Shown here one piece after another: positions 9,197-18,276 of a DNA stretch of 64,000 nucleotides. This stretch comes from Hyphomicrobiales bacterium (GTDB lineage Bacteria; Pseudomonadota; Alphaproteobacteria; Rhizobiales; Rhizobiaceae), in contig UCIV01000003.1 of NCBI GenBank assembly GCA_900472575.1, positions 161,228 through 225,227 of the forward strand, written 5' to 3'. A program made the position numbers and the translations under genes. Below the pieces are notes generated by a model. That model was given only the letters and a program-made list of their open reading frames with translations, had not been told where the DNA came from and did not search any database. The first letter of the stretch is position 1, and the number at the start of each line of letters is the position of its first letter.

Positions 9197-9793
9197 TTAG
9201 AGATAGGGCGGCGTAACGGCGCTGACGACTTCGCAGCGTTCCGTGCCGATATTTCGGTAACGATGCGGCAGGCGGCTGTTGAACAAATAGGCATCACCGC
9301 GTTTCAGGATGCGGGTCTGGCTGCCGACAGTCACTTCCAGTTCTCCGGCGACGACAACCCCGCCTTCCTCCGCCTCGTGGGCCAGCATGGTTTCGCCGGT
9401 ATCGGCGCCTGGCTCGTAGAATTCGTGAAAGATCTGGACGCTATGGGATTTCGCATCGCCGACCTGAAGCAGCGTCAGCGGGCCTTTCGACAAGGGTGTC
9501 AGTTCGTCGGCGCGAAAGAAAATCTGGTCGACGGGCGGCAGGGCAAGCGCAAAGAAATCCGTCAGCGGATAGTTGATCGCCTCAAGAATCTTCTTCAACG
9601 ACGCGACGGAAGGGCTGACCTTGTTCTTTTCGATCAGCGATACGAGCGAATGGGTAACGCCGGCCTTTACCGCCAATGCCCGCTGCGACAGACCGTAGCT
9701 CTGCCGCACGAGGCGCAGGCGATCGCCGACATCGAATTGGTTCTCGGTATCGTTCTGAGCGACGGCTTTTCCCGCGTCATCCGTTGCGTGCAT
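9197..9793 (-). CDS. XRE-family regulator with cupin domain (PuuR-like)
   Basis: A 198-residue regulator. Residues ~22-78 form the helix-turn-helix (LRLVRQSYGLSQRALAVKAGVTHSLVSLIEKNKVSPSVASLKKIL); residues ~115-190 form a small cupin domain (EEGGVVVAGELEVTVG, then GDAYLFNSRLPHRYRN) that would bind the effector. This architecture is that of PuuR and its relatives, repressors of polyamine or amino-acid catabolism. It precedes the semialdehyde dehydrogenase gene by 166 bases on the same strand, so it probably controls it; this is inference from position. Confidence 0.88.
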   Translation of the reverse strand: MHATDDAGKAVAQNDTENQFDVGDRLRLVRQSYGLSQRALAVKAGVTHSLVSLIEKNKVSPSVASLKKILEAINYPLTDFFALALPPVDQIFFRADELTPLSKGPLTLLQVGDAKSHSVQIFHEFYEPGADTGETMLAHEAEEGGVVVAGELEVTVGSQTRILKRGDAYLFNSRLPHRYRNIGTERCEVVSAVTPPYL

Positions 9794-10126
9794 GCTTTGC
9801 GAGGTCTTTCCTGTGCGTGTTTATCGCTTTCTTCGAGCTGCATCTCGTTGATACACCCGGCGCATCGCCTTGGCCAATGACGAATAGCGGCGCGAACTGA
9901 GAGTTTCCATGCCTTGAGACCGGTTGTCGTCTTCTTCTCCAATTATTTGAGGAAATCTCGCTCTCAGCTCGTAAGTTGTCCTTTATTCCAGTTTTATGAA
10001 TGTAAATCACGAAAGTGTATTTGTGATGTGTCTAAATATGCTTTGTTTATTTGGTGTTTGTTTGTTATCGATTAAATCAAGATGGGTTTTTATTTAGGCC
10101 CACGGTGAATCCGAAGGGGAGGTCGG
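9794..10126. promoter_or_regulatory. AT-rich divergent intergenic region
   Basis: A 333-base gap between the divergent XRE-cupin and CelD-like genes. Its right half (about 9985-10100) is strikingly AT-rich compared with the rest of the window, with T-runs and only scattered G/C. ATCAC near 10005 and GTGAT near 10022 form a weak inverted repeat. The ribosome site GGGGAGG at 10116-10122 serves the rightward gene. I see no open frame or RNA gene here. The composition suggests promoters, silencer protein binding, or recently acquired DNA. Confidence 0.45.
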
Positions 10127-11305
10127 ATGTTGCGCTCTGTTTTAGTCGACGGCGTGGAGGCTTTCGTTCAACTTGAAGATGAGTGGAACGCCCTCGCGCG
10201 ATCAGTCGTGACGTGCCACTACACGCAGACCTTTGAGTGGGCAAAACTCGGGTGGGAGACGAGGGACGCTTCTGCAGGTGACCGGTTGATATGCGCGACT
10301 ATCTGGTCTGATAGTCGGCTGGTTGCGGTCTGGCCGTTCCAGCGAAACAGGCTAGGCCCTGCGACCCGTCTCGAGCCGCTGGGGTGCGGCATGCATGAGG
10401 AATATGGTGATCCGCTGATAGCGCCCGATATGAATGCGGCCGAAATCTGCAGGGAGTTGATGGCGCTCCTGCGTCCGATGGCTGATATCATCGAGGTGCC
10501 GTTTGTTGAACAGGATGGCGCCGTGCGGCAGGTGCTGGAAAGAACGGGCGCTTTTCAAATTCCCAATCCGTTGGATAGTTACATGATCGAACGGCGTGGC
10601 GTGGAAAACCTCGATGATCTGCTCCCGTCCTATTCTTCCAAATTCCGCACCAACCTGAAGCAGGGGCGCAAGAGACTTCAAAAACTTGGTGAGCTGCGGT
10701 TCGAACTTCCGGAAGATTATGCCAGTTCCGTCGAGACGATCGATTGGGTGATCGAGGAGAAGCGACGCTGGCTCCGTCGCATGGACAAGTCATGCCCATG
10801 GCTTGGAAAGGGCGAGGCGCGTGCGTTTTTTCTGGCGGCTTCGATGAAGCGCGGCGAGCTGGGGCGCGTGGGGCTCTTTCGCCTTACGCTGGACGGCAAG
10901 CCGATAGCAGCGTTCCTGACCATGATTGACCGCATGCGCGTCGAGCTTTTGACCACCAGTTTTGACCCCGATTATTCGCGTTATTCACCAGGCATGCTGA
11001 TCATCGAGGATACGGTGCGCTGGTGTTTCGAGCATGGCCTGGATTTCGACATGCGGATACTGCGCATGGACTACAAGGAACGGTGGTCGAACGCGCAGAC
11101 AGTCCGGATTCAATATCGCGTGCCTCTGACAGCGAAGGGTGCAGCGGTTCTGCTGCCTGCCTATCTCGTCTATTCCTTCTACTGGACGGTTCATGCAATT
11201 TCTAATGCGGAGCAGAGGGCGGCAATCCGGCGGATGATGAAATGGCGGCCCGTGCTGAATGGCCGGAACCGGCCGCCAACGGGCCAGATCGAGCCGAGCG
11301 CATAA
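10127..11305 (+). CDS. GNAT acetyltransferase, CelD/BcsL family
   Basis: A 392-residue protein of the CelD-like group, with a double GNAT fold. An N-terminal half (ATIWSDSRLVAVWPFQ) resembles the first GNAT subdomain, and residues ~165-330 match the Acetyltransf_6 region (SKFRTNLKQGRKRLQKLGELRFEL, then GRVGLFRLTLDGKPIAAFL and DFDMRILRMDYKERWS). Relatives occur in cellulose or other exopolysaccharide clusters and probably acylate sugars, but no polysaccharide genes lie nearby, so the substrate is unknown. The ATG follows GGGGAGG closely. The gene is a single unit after the AT-rich gap. Confidence 0.8.
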   Translation: MLRSVLVDGVEAFVQLEDEWNALARSVVTCHYTQTFEWAKLGWETRDASAGDRLICATIWSDSRLVAVWPFQRNRLGPATRLEPLGCGMHEEYGDPLIAPDMNAAEICRELMALLRPMADIIEVPFVEQDGAVRQVLERTGAFQIPNPLDSYMIERRGVENLDDLLPSYSSKFRTNLKQGRKRLQKLGELRFELPEDYASSVETIDWVIEEKRRWLRRMDKSCPWLGKGEARAFFLAASMKRGELGRVGLFRLTLDGKPIAAFLTMIDRMRVELLTTSFDPDYSRYSPGMLIIEDTVRWCFEHGLDFDMRILRMDYKERWSNAQTVRIQYRVPLTAKGAAVLLPAYLVYSFYWTVHAISNAEQRAAIRRMMKWRPVLNGRNRPPTGQIEPSA

Positions 11306-11332
11306 AGCCCGGCTCGCATGGCGGCCGGGCTT
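11305..11332. terminator. Hairpin between convergent genes
   Basis: AAGCCCGGC (11305-11313) pairs perfectly with GCCGGGCTT (11324-11332). It sits at the stop codon of the CelD-like gene and 33 bases from the end of the leftward glutaryl-CoA dehydrogenase gene. It has no good U-tract on either strand, so it may end or protect either transcript. Confidence 0.55.
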
Positions 11333-11364
11333 CAGTGTGACATTACCTGCGTCGTTGGTGTCGA

Positions 11365-12540
11365 TCAGAAAAACGCCTGAATGCCCGTTTGAGCGCGGCC
11401 CAGGATGAGGGCGTGGACGTCGTGGGTGCCTTCATAAGTGTTGACCGTTTCCAGATTCTGCGAATGGCGCATGACGTGATATTCGACCTGGATGCCGTTG
11501 CCGCCATGCATGTCGCGGGCTTGGCGGGCGATATCCAGCGCCTTGCCGCAGTTGTTGCGCTTGACGATGGAGATCATTTCCGGCGCCATGCGGTGCTGGT
11601 CCATCAGCTGGCCGACGCGTAAGCTGGCCTGAAGGCCAAGCGTGATTTCGGTCTGCATGTCGGCAAGCTTCTTCTGGTAGAGCTGCATGCCGGCGAGCGG
11701 CTTGCCGAACTGCTTGCGATCCAGCCCGTATTGGCGGGCGCGGAACCAGCAATCTTCGGCTGCGCCCATGACGCCCCAGGAGATGCCGTAGCGGGCGCGG
11801 TTGAGGCAGCCGAACGGACCTTTGAGGCCTGATACGTTTGGAAGAAGCGCGTCTTCGCCGACTTCGACGCTATCCATGACGATTTCGCCGGTGATCGAGG
11901 CGCGCAGCGACAGTTTTCCGCCGATCTTGGGGGCAGAGAGGCCCTTCATGCCCTTTTCCAGAACGAAGCCGCGGATCTCGTTGTTGTGAGCTTCCGATTT
12001 TGCCCAGACGACGAAGACATCGGCGATCGGTGCGTTGGAAATCCACATTTTCGAGCCGCGCAGGCGATAGCCGCCCTCGATCTTTTCGGCGCGGGTCTTC
12101 ATGCCGCCGGGGTCGGAGCCGGCATCCGGCTCGGTCAGGCCGAAACAGCCGATCAGTTCGCCCGAGACGAGGCCGGGCAGATATTTCTTTTTCTGCTCGT
12201 CGGAGCCGTAGGCGAAGATCGGGTAGATGACCAGCGAGGACTGGACGCTCATCATTGAGCGGTAGCCAGAATCGATCCGTTCGATCTCGCGGGCGACGAG
12301 GCCATAGGCGACGTAGGAGGCATTGGCTGCGCCATATTCTTCCGGAAGCGTGACGCCGAGGAGGCCGGTCTGGCCCATCAGCTTGAACAGGCCGACATCG
12401 GTCTTTTCCTCAAGATAGGCTTCCTCGACCCGCGGCAGGAGTTCGGACTTGGCAAATGCGGCCGCCGCGTCGCGGATCATGCGCTCTTCTTCGGTCAGCT
12501 GATCTTCGATGAGGAAGGGGTCGTTCCAGATAAAGGCCAA
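11365..12540 (-). CDS. gcdH: Glutaryl-CoA dehydrogenase
   Basis: A 391-residue acyl-CoA dehydrogenase. The C-terminal segment with [22 protein letters not shown] is diagnostic of glutaryl-CoA dehydrogenase and carries the catalytic glutamate; [14 protein letters not shown] and [16 protein letters not shown] are the FAD and substrate motifs. The enzyme converts glutaryl-CoA to crotonyl-CoA in lysine and tryptophan breakdown. The TTG at 12540 is preferred because GGAG lies 7 bases before it, giving the start M-A-F-I-W-N-D-P; another TTG at 12579 would add 13 residues. A LysR gene is divergent, as expected for a gcdH regulator. Confidence 0.9.
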   Translation of the reverse strand: MAFIWNDPFLIEDQLTEEERMIRDAAAAFAKSELLPRVEEAYLEEKTDVGLFKLMGQTGLLGVTLPEEYGAANASYVAYGLVAREIERIDSGYRSMMSVQSSLVIYPIFAYGSDEQKKKYLPGLVSGELIGCFGLTEPDAGSDPGGMKTRAEKIEGGYRLRGSKMWISNAPIADVFVVWAKSEAHNNEIRGFVLEKGMKGLSAPKIGGKLSLRASITGEIVMDSVEVGEDALLPNVSGLKGPFGCLNRARYGISWGVMGAAEDCWFRARQYGLDRKQFGKPLAGMQLYQKKLADMQTEITLGLQASLRVGQLMDQHRMAPEMISIVKRNNCGKALDIARQARDMHGGNGIQVEYHVMRHSQNLETVNTYEGTHDVHALILGRAQTGIQAFF

Positions 12541-12671
12541 GGGGGTCTCCGATGTTTTTGGACGGGACGGGTGTCTCAATCGCCAAGCAATTTCCCGTGC
12601 AGATTATCGTCCTGTGGTCGTTTGTCGCAAGGCCCGTTTACTCAATCGGCCATGAGGGTTAGTAATAGGCC

Positions 12672-13589
12672 ATGAAAGAGCTGTCGCGAAAACTCCTGCC
12701 TTCCACCTCGGCGCTTGCCGCCTTCGATTCCGTTGCTCGGCTGGGCAGCTTCTCGCTGGCGGCAGACGAGCTGTCGCTGACGCAAGGGGCGATAAGTCGG
12801 CAGGTTTCCGGGCTGGAAGAGCAGTTGGGCGTGCTGCTTTTCGACCGAACCAGCCGTGGCGTCGTGTTGACATCGGCGGGTGCGGAATTTGCGAAAGCGA
12901 TTGCAGGCGCCCTCTCGCAGATCCGCTCGGCATCGCTCCATGCCATGACCAAACGACATAGCGACCAGCTCAACCTGGCGATCCTGCCGACATTCGGTAC
13001 GCGCTGGCTGATGCCACGAATTCCGGGCTTCGTTGCCCGTCATCCAGAGATTACGCTCAACTTCGCAACCCGTATCGGCGTGTTCGATTTCGACCGGGAC
13101 GGTATCGATATGGCGATCCATGTCGGTCAACCCGAATGGCCGGGTGCCGAATGCACCTTCCTGATGGATGAGATGGTGGCGCCGGTCTGCTCGGCTGCAT
13201 TTCTCAGTTCTCATCCGGTTGTGCAGGCGCAAGATCTGTTGCGGCTGCCGCTTCTGCATATGGCGTCACGGCCGGGCGGGTGGAAGCATTGGTTCGAGAG
13301 CCTTCGGATTGCCGGCAGCATGAGCGAGGGCATGCGCTTCGAACAATTCGGCAGCGTGACGCAGGCTTGTATTGCCGGCCTGGGTGTCGGGCTGATGCCG
13401 CTTTTTCTGATCGATACGGAACTGGCGAGCGGGCAGCTGGTGGAAGCATTTCCGCATCAGGTGGTCAGTCCCAGCGCCTATTACGTGGTCGCGCCGCAGG
13501 CAAAGGCCGGTTTTCCGCCGGTTGTCGCGTTTCGGGCATGGCTGATGGAAGAAGTGGCGCGCTATCGACAGGAAATCGTGGCCTGGTAG
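12672..13589 (+). CDS. LysR-family regulator (GcvA-like), probable gcdH regulator
   Basis: A 305-residue LysR protein. Residues ~12-71 form the winged helix (TSALAAFDSVARLGSFSLAADELSLTQGAISRQVSGLEEQLGVLLF) and the rest is the GcvA-type substrate-binding domain (GRWLMPRIPGFVARHPEITLNFATR-like region). It is divergent from glutaryl-CoA dehydrogenase with a 131-base gap, so control of gcdH is likely but inferred. TTACT (12638) and AGTAA (12661) form a loose inverted pair just upstream, a weak operator candidate. Confidence 0.9.
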   Translation: MKELSRKLLPSTSALAAFDSVARLGSFSLAADELSLTQGAISRQVSGLEEQLGVLLFDRTSRGVVLTSAGAEFAKAIAGALSQIRSASLHAMTKRHSDQLNLAILPTFGTRWLMPRIPGFVARHPEITLNFATRIGVFDFDRDGIDMAIHVGQPEWPGAECTFLMDEMVAPVCSAAFLSSHPVVQAQDLLRLPLLHMASRPGGWKHWFESLRIAGSMSEGMRFEQFGSVTQACIAGLGVGLMPLFLIDTELASGQLVEAFPHQVVSPSAYYVVAPQAKAGFPPVVAFRAWLMEEVARYRQEIVAW

Positions 13590-13660
13590 CAACGGCTGTG
13601 CATTACTCTATATGAAAGGTTGTGTTTCGCTCGACATTTGGCATGTGTGCGGGTATAGTT

Positions 13661-13676
13661 GGTTAAACGATTAATC
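13661..13676 (+). promoter_or_regulatory. Candidate LacI-type operator
   Basis: GGTTAAACGATTAATC is a near-palindrome with a central CG and 6 of 8 symmetric positions, the usual layout of LacI-family operators. It lies 21 bases before the ATG of the LacI gene, so autoregulation, and control of the purine genes by readthrough, is plausible. Confidence 0.5.
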
Positions 13677-13697
13677 ATCTTGGAACGCAGCAGGACG

Positions 13698-14759
13698 ATG
13701 AGTGTCGGTCGGACGCCAGCGACGATGACGGAAATTGCCGCCGCCCTTGGTGTGTCCTCGGCAACCGTGTCCAATGCGCTTTCCGGCAAGGGGCGGGTCT
13801 CCGCCGAGCTTTCAGCGAAAATCCGGCAGGCGGCGGAAGAGCTTGGTTATGTGCCGAGCCATGCGGCGCGGGCGCTCAGAACAGGGCGGACAGGCGTTAT
13901 CGGGCTGGTGCTGCCGGATATCTCCAATCCACTGTTTCCGCAGATCGCGCAGGCAATCGAGCAGGCGGCGGCTTCTGCCGGGTTCGGCGTGTTGATTGCC
14001 GACAGTCGCGGAGAGATTGCCCAGCAGACGGCGGCAATCGGCCGCCTGATCGAACGCGGTGTCGACGGGATGATCGTCGTTCCCCGTCGTGGATCGCGGA
14101 TCGCGGATATAGGCACGCCCGTGGCGATCATCGATAGCCCCTCGACGCCGGGCAACACCGTGTCGTCCGACCATTGGGAGGGCGGCGTGCAGATGGGGCG
14201 TCATCTTGCGTCTCTCGGGCACCGGAAGGTGTTGCTGATCGCCCATAGCCGGGAATCGAATGTGCAGAATGACCGGATCGGCGGCCTGAAGGCCGGTCTC
14301 GGCAAGGATGTTTGCTGCGAGACCCTGTGGGTGGGAGATCTTGAGGCTTCGCAGGGAGTGGGTTGCGCGCTCGGTCTCTCTGCCCGGGTGGCCGATGGGT
14401 TTACCGGCTTCGCCGCCGTTTATGATCTTCTGGCGCTACGTGCGCTCACCGAATTGCAGCGTGACGGTATCGACGTTCCGCTTCAGGCCAGTGTCAGCGG
14501 TTTCGATGATCTTGTCTGGTCATCTGTCGTTATGCCGCCGATCACGACCTTGCGGCAGGACCTTGCGACGATTGCCGAATGTGCGGTCGAGGCTCTTGGT
14601 CACGCGATTGGAAACGGTGAGGCCGCAGCCGGCAGCATGATCGCCGCGAGGCCGGATTGTGATGGTGTGCCGATGAAGCTGGTGATCCGGCAATCGACGG
14701 GTCCGACGATGCATTCGGTTGTAGCTGCTGCCGCGCATGCTCGGAAGGATGGTAGGTGA
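13698..14759 (+). CDS. LacI-family regulator, probable purine salvage regulator
   Basis: A 353-residue LacI/GalR-type protein. The N-terminal helix-turn-helix reads TMTEIAAALGVSSATVSNALSGKGRVSAELSAKIRQAAEELGYVPS, followed by the periplasmic-binding-like effector domain (TGVIGLVLPDISNPLFPQIAQAIEQAA onward). The ATG at 13698 follows CAGGA; a TTG at 13659 would overlap the operator candidate and is rejected. Nucleoside hydrolase, adenine deaminase and phosphoribosyltransferase genes follow in the same direction, so the effector is probably a purine or nucleoside, an inference from context. Confidence 0.9.
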   Translation: MSVGRTPATMTEIAAALGVSSATVSNALSGKGRVSAELSAKIRQAAEELGYVPSHAARALRTGRTGVIGLVLPDISNPLFPQIAQAIEQAAASAGFGVLIADSRGEIAQQTAAIGRLIERGVDGMIVVPRRGSRIADIGTPVAIIDSPSTPGNTVSSDHWEGGVQMGRHLASLGHRKVLLIAHSRESNVQNDRIGGLKAGLGKDVCCETLWVGDLEASQGVGCALGLSARVADGFTGFAAVYDLLALRALTELQRDGIDVPLQASVSGFDDLVWSSVVMPPITTLRQDLATIAECAVEALGHAIGNGEAAAGSMIAARPDCDGVPMKLVIRQSTGPTMHSVVAAAAHARKDGR

Positions 14760-14843
14760 AAACCCTTATCCTTTCTCCTCAATCTCTCGTGTATATGGAC
14801 GCCCCAATGGATCGTCCGGTTGTATTTTTGGAGTGTGCTTGAA

Positions 14844-15767
14844 ATGGGTGTTTGGATCGATACCGATATGGGATTCGATGATCTGGCCGCCATCATGGTT
14901 GTCGCCCATGGCGGGCTTGCCATCGACGGGATTTCGCTTGTCCTGGGTAATGCGCCGCTGGATCAGGTGCGCCGCAATGCGGCCGGCGCCGCCGCTGCCT
15001 TCGTCTGGCCGTTTCCCATTCACGCCGGACGGGCAAAGCCGGTGCTCGGCAAGCTGGAAACTGCGGTTTCCATATTGAGCGATGCTGGCATGCCGACTGC
15101 GGGCGAAGCCTTGCCGGCCGCGCCGGATGCGTTCGTCGAGGATGCATTCGAGGCGCTTTGTTCATGGTTGGAGCGCAGCGAAGGCGAGCGACGCATTCTG
15201 GCGCTTGGGCCTCTCACCAATATTGCCGCCGTGGCGCTGGCGCGACCGGACCTCGCCGTCAAGATCACCGACCTGACATGGATGGGCGGCGGACTGACGG
15301 CCGGCAATCACACGGCCTCCGCCGAGTTCAACGCCTTTGCCGATCCGGAAGCGGTGGCGATCGTTCTTGCGCACGGCATTCCGTTCCGGATGGTCGATCT
15401 CGATCTATGCCGCAAGGTGCTTTGCGCGCCGGAAGATGTCGAGCCGGTGCGCTCTGCCGGTGGCCGAAATGCGACGCTCTTGGCCGATCTGCTTGCTGGT
15501 TTCGTTTCGATCGCTACCAGCCGCGGGCGCAAGGCGATGTCGCTTTATGACGCTGTTGCGGCGGTGGCCTTCGTGCAGCCGGATCTTGCGACATGGCAGG
15601 ATGCACGGATCGACATGGAACTGACGGGCAGCCATACGCGCGGTCGCACCGTGGTCGAGACACGAGCGGGCAGGGCCGAATTCAATGCTCAGTTCGCGGC
15701 GGATATCGATGCCGCAAAGGCCAAGCAATCCATTCTCGACGCATTAAAGGCGGAGGCAAGCTGGTGA
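14844..15767 (+). CDS. Inosine-uridine-type nucleoside hydrolase
   Basis: A 307-residue member of the IUNH family, which cleaves ribonucleosides to base and ribose. The N-terminal calcium site is D-T-D-M-G-F-D-D (residues 6-13), matching the DxDxxxDD family motif. LALGPLTNIAAVALARP and MGGGLTAGNHTASAEFNAFADPEA are the other conserved blocks, and the late Asp (SLYDAVAAVAFV) replaces the usual HD pair. The ATG at 14844 follows GGAG at 14830. Its stop overlaps the adenine deaminase start by four bases, so it probably feeds free base to that enzyme. Confidence 0.92.
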   Translation: MGVWIDTDMGFDDLAAIMVVAHGGLAIDGISLVLGNAPLDQVRRNAAGAAAAFVWPFPIHAGRAKPVLGKLETAVSILSDAGMPTAGEALPAAPDAFVEDAFEALCSWLERSEGERRILALGPLTNIAAVALARPDLAVKITDLTWMGGGLTAGNHTASAEFNAFADPEAVAIVLAHGIPFRMVDLDLCRKVLCAPEDVEPVRSAGGRNATLLADLLAGFVSIATSRGRKAMSLYDAVAAVAFVQPDLATWQDARIDMELTGSHTRGRTVVETRAGRAEFNAQFAADIDAAKAKQSILDALKAEASW

Positions 15768-17551
15768 AGGACATTATCGCAACCGTTGGCGAATTTACCG
15801 AACCGTGCTTTCGCGACAATGCCGTGAAGGTCGCACGCGGAGATGCGCCCTTCGACATTTTGATTTCCGGCGGCACACTGGTGGATGTGGTGACCGGCGA
15901 GCTGCGCCCGGCCGATATCGGCATTGTCGGGCCACTGATCGTCAGCGTCCACGAGCGCGGTGCGCGCTCGGATGCGGCTCAGGTGATCGATGCGACTGGC
16001 GCGTTCGTCTCTCCCGGCCTGATCGATACGCATATGCATATCGAAAGCTCTATGGTGACGCCGGCGACCTATGCGGAGACTGTGGTGCCGCGCGGCGTGA
16101 CGACGGTGGTGTGGGATCCGCATGAGTTCGGTAATGTCTGCGGTGTCGATGGCGTGGCATGGTCAGTGGAAGCTGTCCGCTCCTTGCCGCTAAGGGCCGT
16201 CGTCATGGCACCGTCCTGCGTTCCTTCCGCCCCCGGCTACGAGGTTGCCGGCGCGGATTTCGATGCCGATGTGATCGATGAAATGCTGCTGTGGCCGAAG
16301 ATTGCCGGTCTTGCGGAAGTGATGAACATGCGCGGCGTGATTGATCGCGAACCACGCATCAGCAATATCGTGCAGAATGCACTCGTTTCGGAAAAGCTTG
16401 TCAGCGGCCATGCCCGGGGACTGGCCGGCGGTGATCTTGCAGCTTTCATGACGGCTGGCGTCACGTCCGATCACGAGCTGACTTCCGCCGAAGACCTGAT
16501 GCAGAAGCTGCGTGCCGGTCTGACGATCGAGATGCGTGGCTCGCATGACCACCTTCTGCCGGAATTCGTCGAAGCGCTGAATAAGCTTGGGCATCTGCCG
16601 CAGACGCTGACGATCTGCACCGACGACGTGTTCCCCGACGATCTTGTCGATGGCGGCGGTCTCGATGACGTGGTGCGCCGATTGGTGCGCTACGGTATGA
16701 AGCCGGAATGGGCGCTGCAGGCGGCGACGCTGAACGGATCGGTCAGGATCGGCCGCGCAGATCTCGGGTTGATCGCGGCCGGTCGCCGGGCAGATATCGT
16801 TCTCTTCGAAGATCTCAAGGATTTTCGCACACGTGCGGTCGTGGCGAGCGGCCACATCGTCTCGCGCGATGGAAAGATGACGGGCGATGTGTGCCGGATG
16901 AACCCCAATCCGCTGCGCCGTTCGGTAAAGCTGCAGAATTTGCAGGAAGATGATTTCAAACTTCGCTCTGAAGGTACCCGGGTGAGGGTCGCGACCATTG
17001 ATCGGCCGCGGTTCACACGCTGGGGGCAGGCGGATGCGGTTGTCGAAAACGGGTTCGTGGTACCCCCGCAGGAATCGGTGTTGATCGCCGTGACTCATCG
17101 CCATGGCCGTGTCGACAGCCGCACCCGGTTGGGTTTCCTCACCGGATGGGGCAAGTGGAAGGGCGCTTTCGCGACGACCGTGGCACATGACAGCCATAAC
17201 CTCACCGTTTTCGGTTCTGATCCGCGCGACATGGCGGCTGCCGCCAATGCGGTGATCGCGTCGGGCGGCGGCATGGCGGTTGCAATCGGCGGCAAGGTGG
17301 TGAGCTTGCTTCCGCTGCCGCTGGCGGGCCTCGTGTCCGAAGAGCCGGTCGAGGTGGTGGCCGATCAGTTCCGGGCTATCCGTGCGGCAATGGACAAGGT
17401 CGTCGACTGGGAGCCGCCCTATCTGGTGTTCAAGGCCTGTTTCGGCGCGACGCTGGCCTGCAATGCAGGGCCACATCAGACCGACCGGGGCATTGCCGAC
17501 GTGACCACCGGCACGCTAATGGAGAGCCCGATACTGGAAATTCTGGCATAA
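15764..17551 (+). CDS. ade: Adenine deaminase
   Basis: A 595-residue amidohydrolase of the AdeC type, converting adenine to hypoxanthine and ammonia. HMHIESSM is the first metal motif, WDPHEFGNVCG follows, and GHARGL and TSDHE carry further ligands; the long C-terminal domain ends with the typical CNAGPHQTDRGIADVTTG segment. The start is GTG at 15764 within a GTGA overlap with the nucleoside hydrolase stop, with GGAGG at 15752-15756. Translation is thus coupled to the gene before. A phosphoribosyltransferase gene follows after 19 bases. Confidence 0.94.
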   Translation: MKDIIATVGEFTEPCFRDNAVKVARGDAPFDILISGGTLVDVVTGELRPADIGIVGPLIVSVHERGARSDAAQVIDATGAFVSPGLIDTHMHIESSMVTPATYAETVVPRGVTTVVWDPHEFGNVCGVDGVAWSVEAVRSLPLRAVVMAPSCVPSAPGYEVAGADFDADVIDEMLLWPKIAGLAEVMNMRGVIDREPRISNIVQNALVSEKLVSGHARGLAGGDLAAFMTAGVTSDHELTSAEDLMQKLRAGLTIEMRGSHDHLLPEFVEALNKLGHLPQTLTICTDDVFPDDLVDGGGLDDVVRRLVRYGMKPEWALQAATLNGSVRIGRADLGLIAAGRRADIVLFEDLKDFRTRAVVASGHIVSRDGKMTGDVCRMNPNPLRRSVKLQNLQEDDFKLRSEGTRVRVATIDRPRFTRWGQADAVVENGFVVPPQESVLIAVTHRHGRVDSRTRLGFLTGWGKWKGAFATTVAHDSHNLTVFGSDPRDMAAAANAVIASGGGMAVAIGGKVVSLLPLPLAGLVSEEPVEVVADQFRAIRAAMDKVVDWEPPYLVFKACFGATLACNAGPHQTDRGIADVTTGTLMESPILEILA

Positions 17552-17570
17552 TATAGGGTTAGGAAAAGCG

Positions 17571-18248
17571 ATGCAGCCGCATGAATTCTGGCAGGAGCTG
17601 CACGCTCCCGGTTCTTTCGACGAGGCCGGGCCTTTTTCCGGTTTCTTTCCGGCGAGGCTCGACAGCGGCGACCAGATCAGGCTGCCGATCCGGCCGCTTT
17701 CAGACGGACAACATGCGCTGGCATCGCTGATCATCAATCAGGCGAGTTTCGATGTGCAGGATGCGCTCGCCGCCGATCTGGCGCCGAAGATCGCGGCACT
17801 TCGGCCCGAAGTGATTGTCGGCCTGCCGACACTGGGCCTGACGCTTGCCGCTGCGGTGGCGCGGATGCTGGGTTTTGCCCGTTACGTACCGCTCGGAACA
17901 TCGAAGAAGTTCTGGTATGACGAGGAGCTTTCGGTGCCGCTTTCGTCGATCACCACACCCGAACAACAGAAACGGCTTTATGTCGACCCACGGATGATGC
18001 CGCTGATCGAAGGCAAGCGCGTGGCGCTGATCGATGACGTGATTTCCTCCGGCACCTCGATCATTTCGGGGCTGACGCTAATGACCTCTCTCGGGATCGA
18101 GCCGGTGGTGATCGGCGCTGCCATGCTGCAATCGGATCGCTGGGAAAAGAAGCTCGACGACTTTGGCCCGGATTGGAAGGGCCGCGTGGTTTCGTGTTTC
18201 CGTACGCCGATATTGAACAAGGCCGGCGAGGGGCTTTGGTCGGCTTGA
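17571..18248 (+). CDS. Type I phosphoribosyltransferase
   Basis: A 225-residue phosphoribosyltransferase. The PRPP-binding loop is VALIDDVISSGTSI (about residues 146-159), and LRPEVIVGLPTLGLTLAAAVARMLG is the preceding core strand-helix. The family joins a base to PRPP. Because it closes an operon with nucleoside hydrolase and adenine deaminase, hypoxanthine, xanthine or adenine is the likely base, but the substrate hood does not match the standard Apt, Hpt or Gpt proteins that I can recall, so the base is not assigned. Confidence 0.88.
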   Translation: MQPHEFWQELHAPGSFDEAGPFSGFFPARLDSGDQIRLPIRPLSDGQHALASLIINQASFDVQDALAADLAPKIAALRPEVIVGLPTLGLTLAAAVARMLGFARYVPLGTSKKFWYDEELSVPLSSITTPEQQKRLYVDPRMMPLIEGKRVALIDDVISSGTSIISGLTLMTSLGIEPVVIGAAMLQSDRWEKKLDDFGPDWKGRVVSCFRTPILNKAGEGLWSA

Positions 18249-18276
18249 CGGCTGTTGCTCAGATTGTCTGATATGG

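Noticed and set aside
12638..12665. TTACT / AGTAA pair as operator of the gcdH regulator
   Set aside because: Arms of only 5 bases with an 18-base gap; too weak to list as a site.
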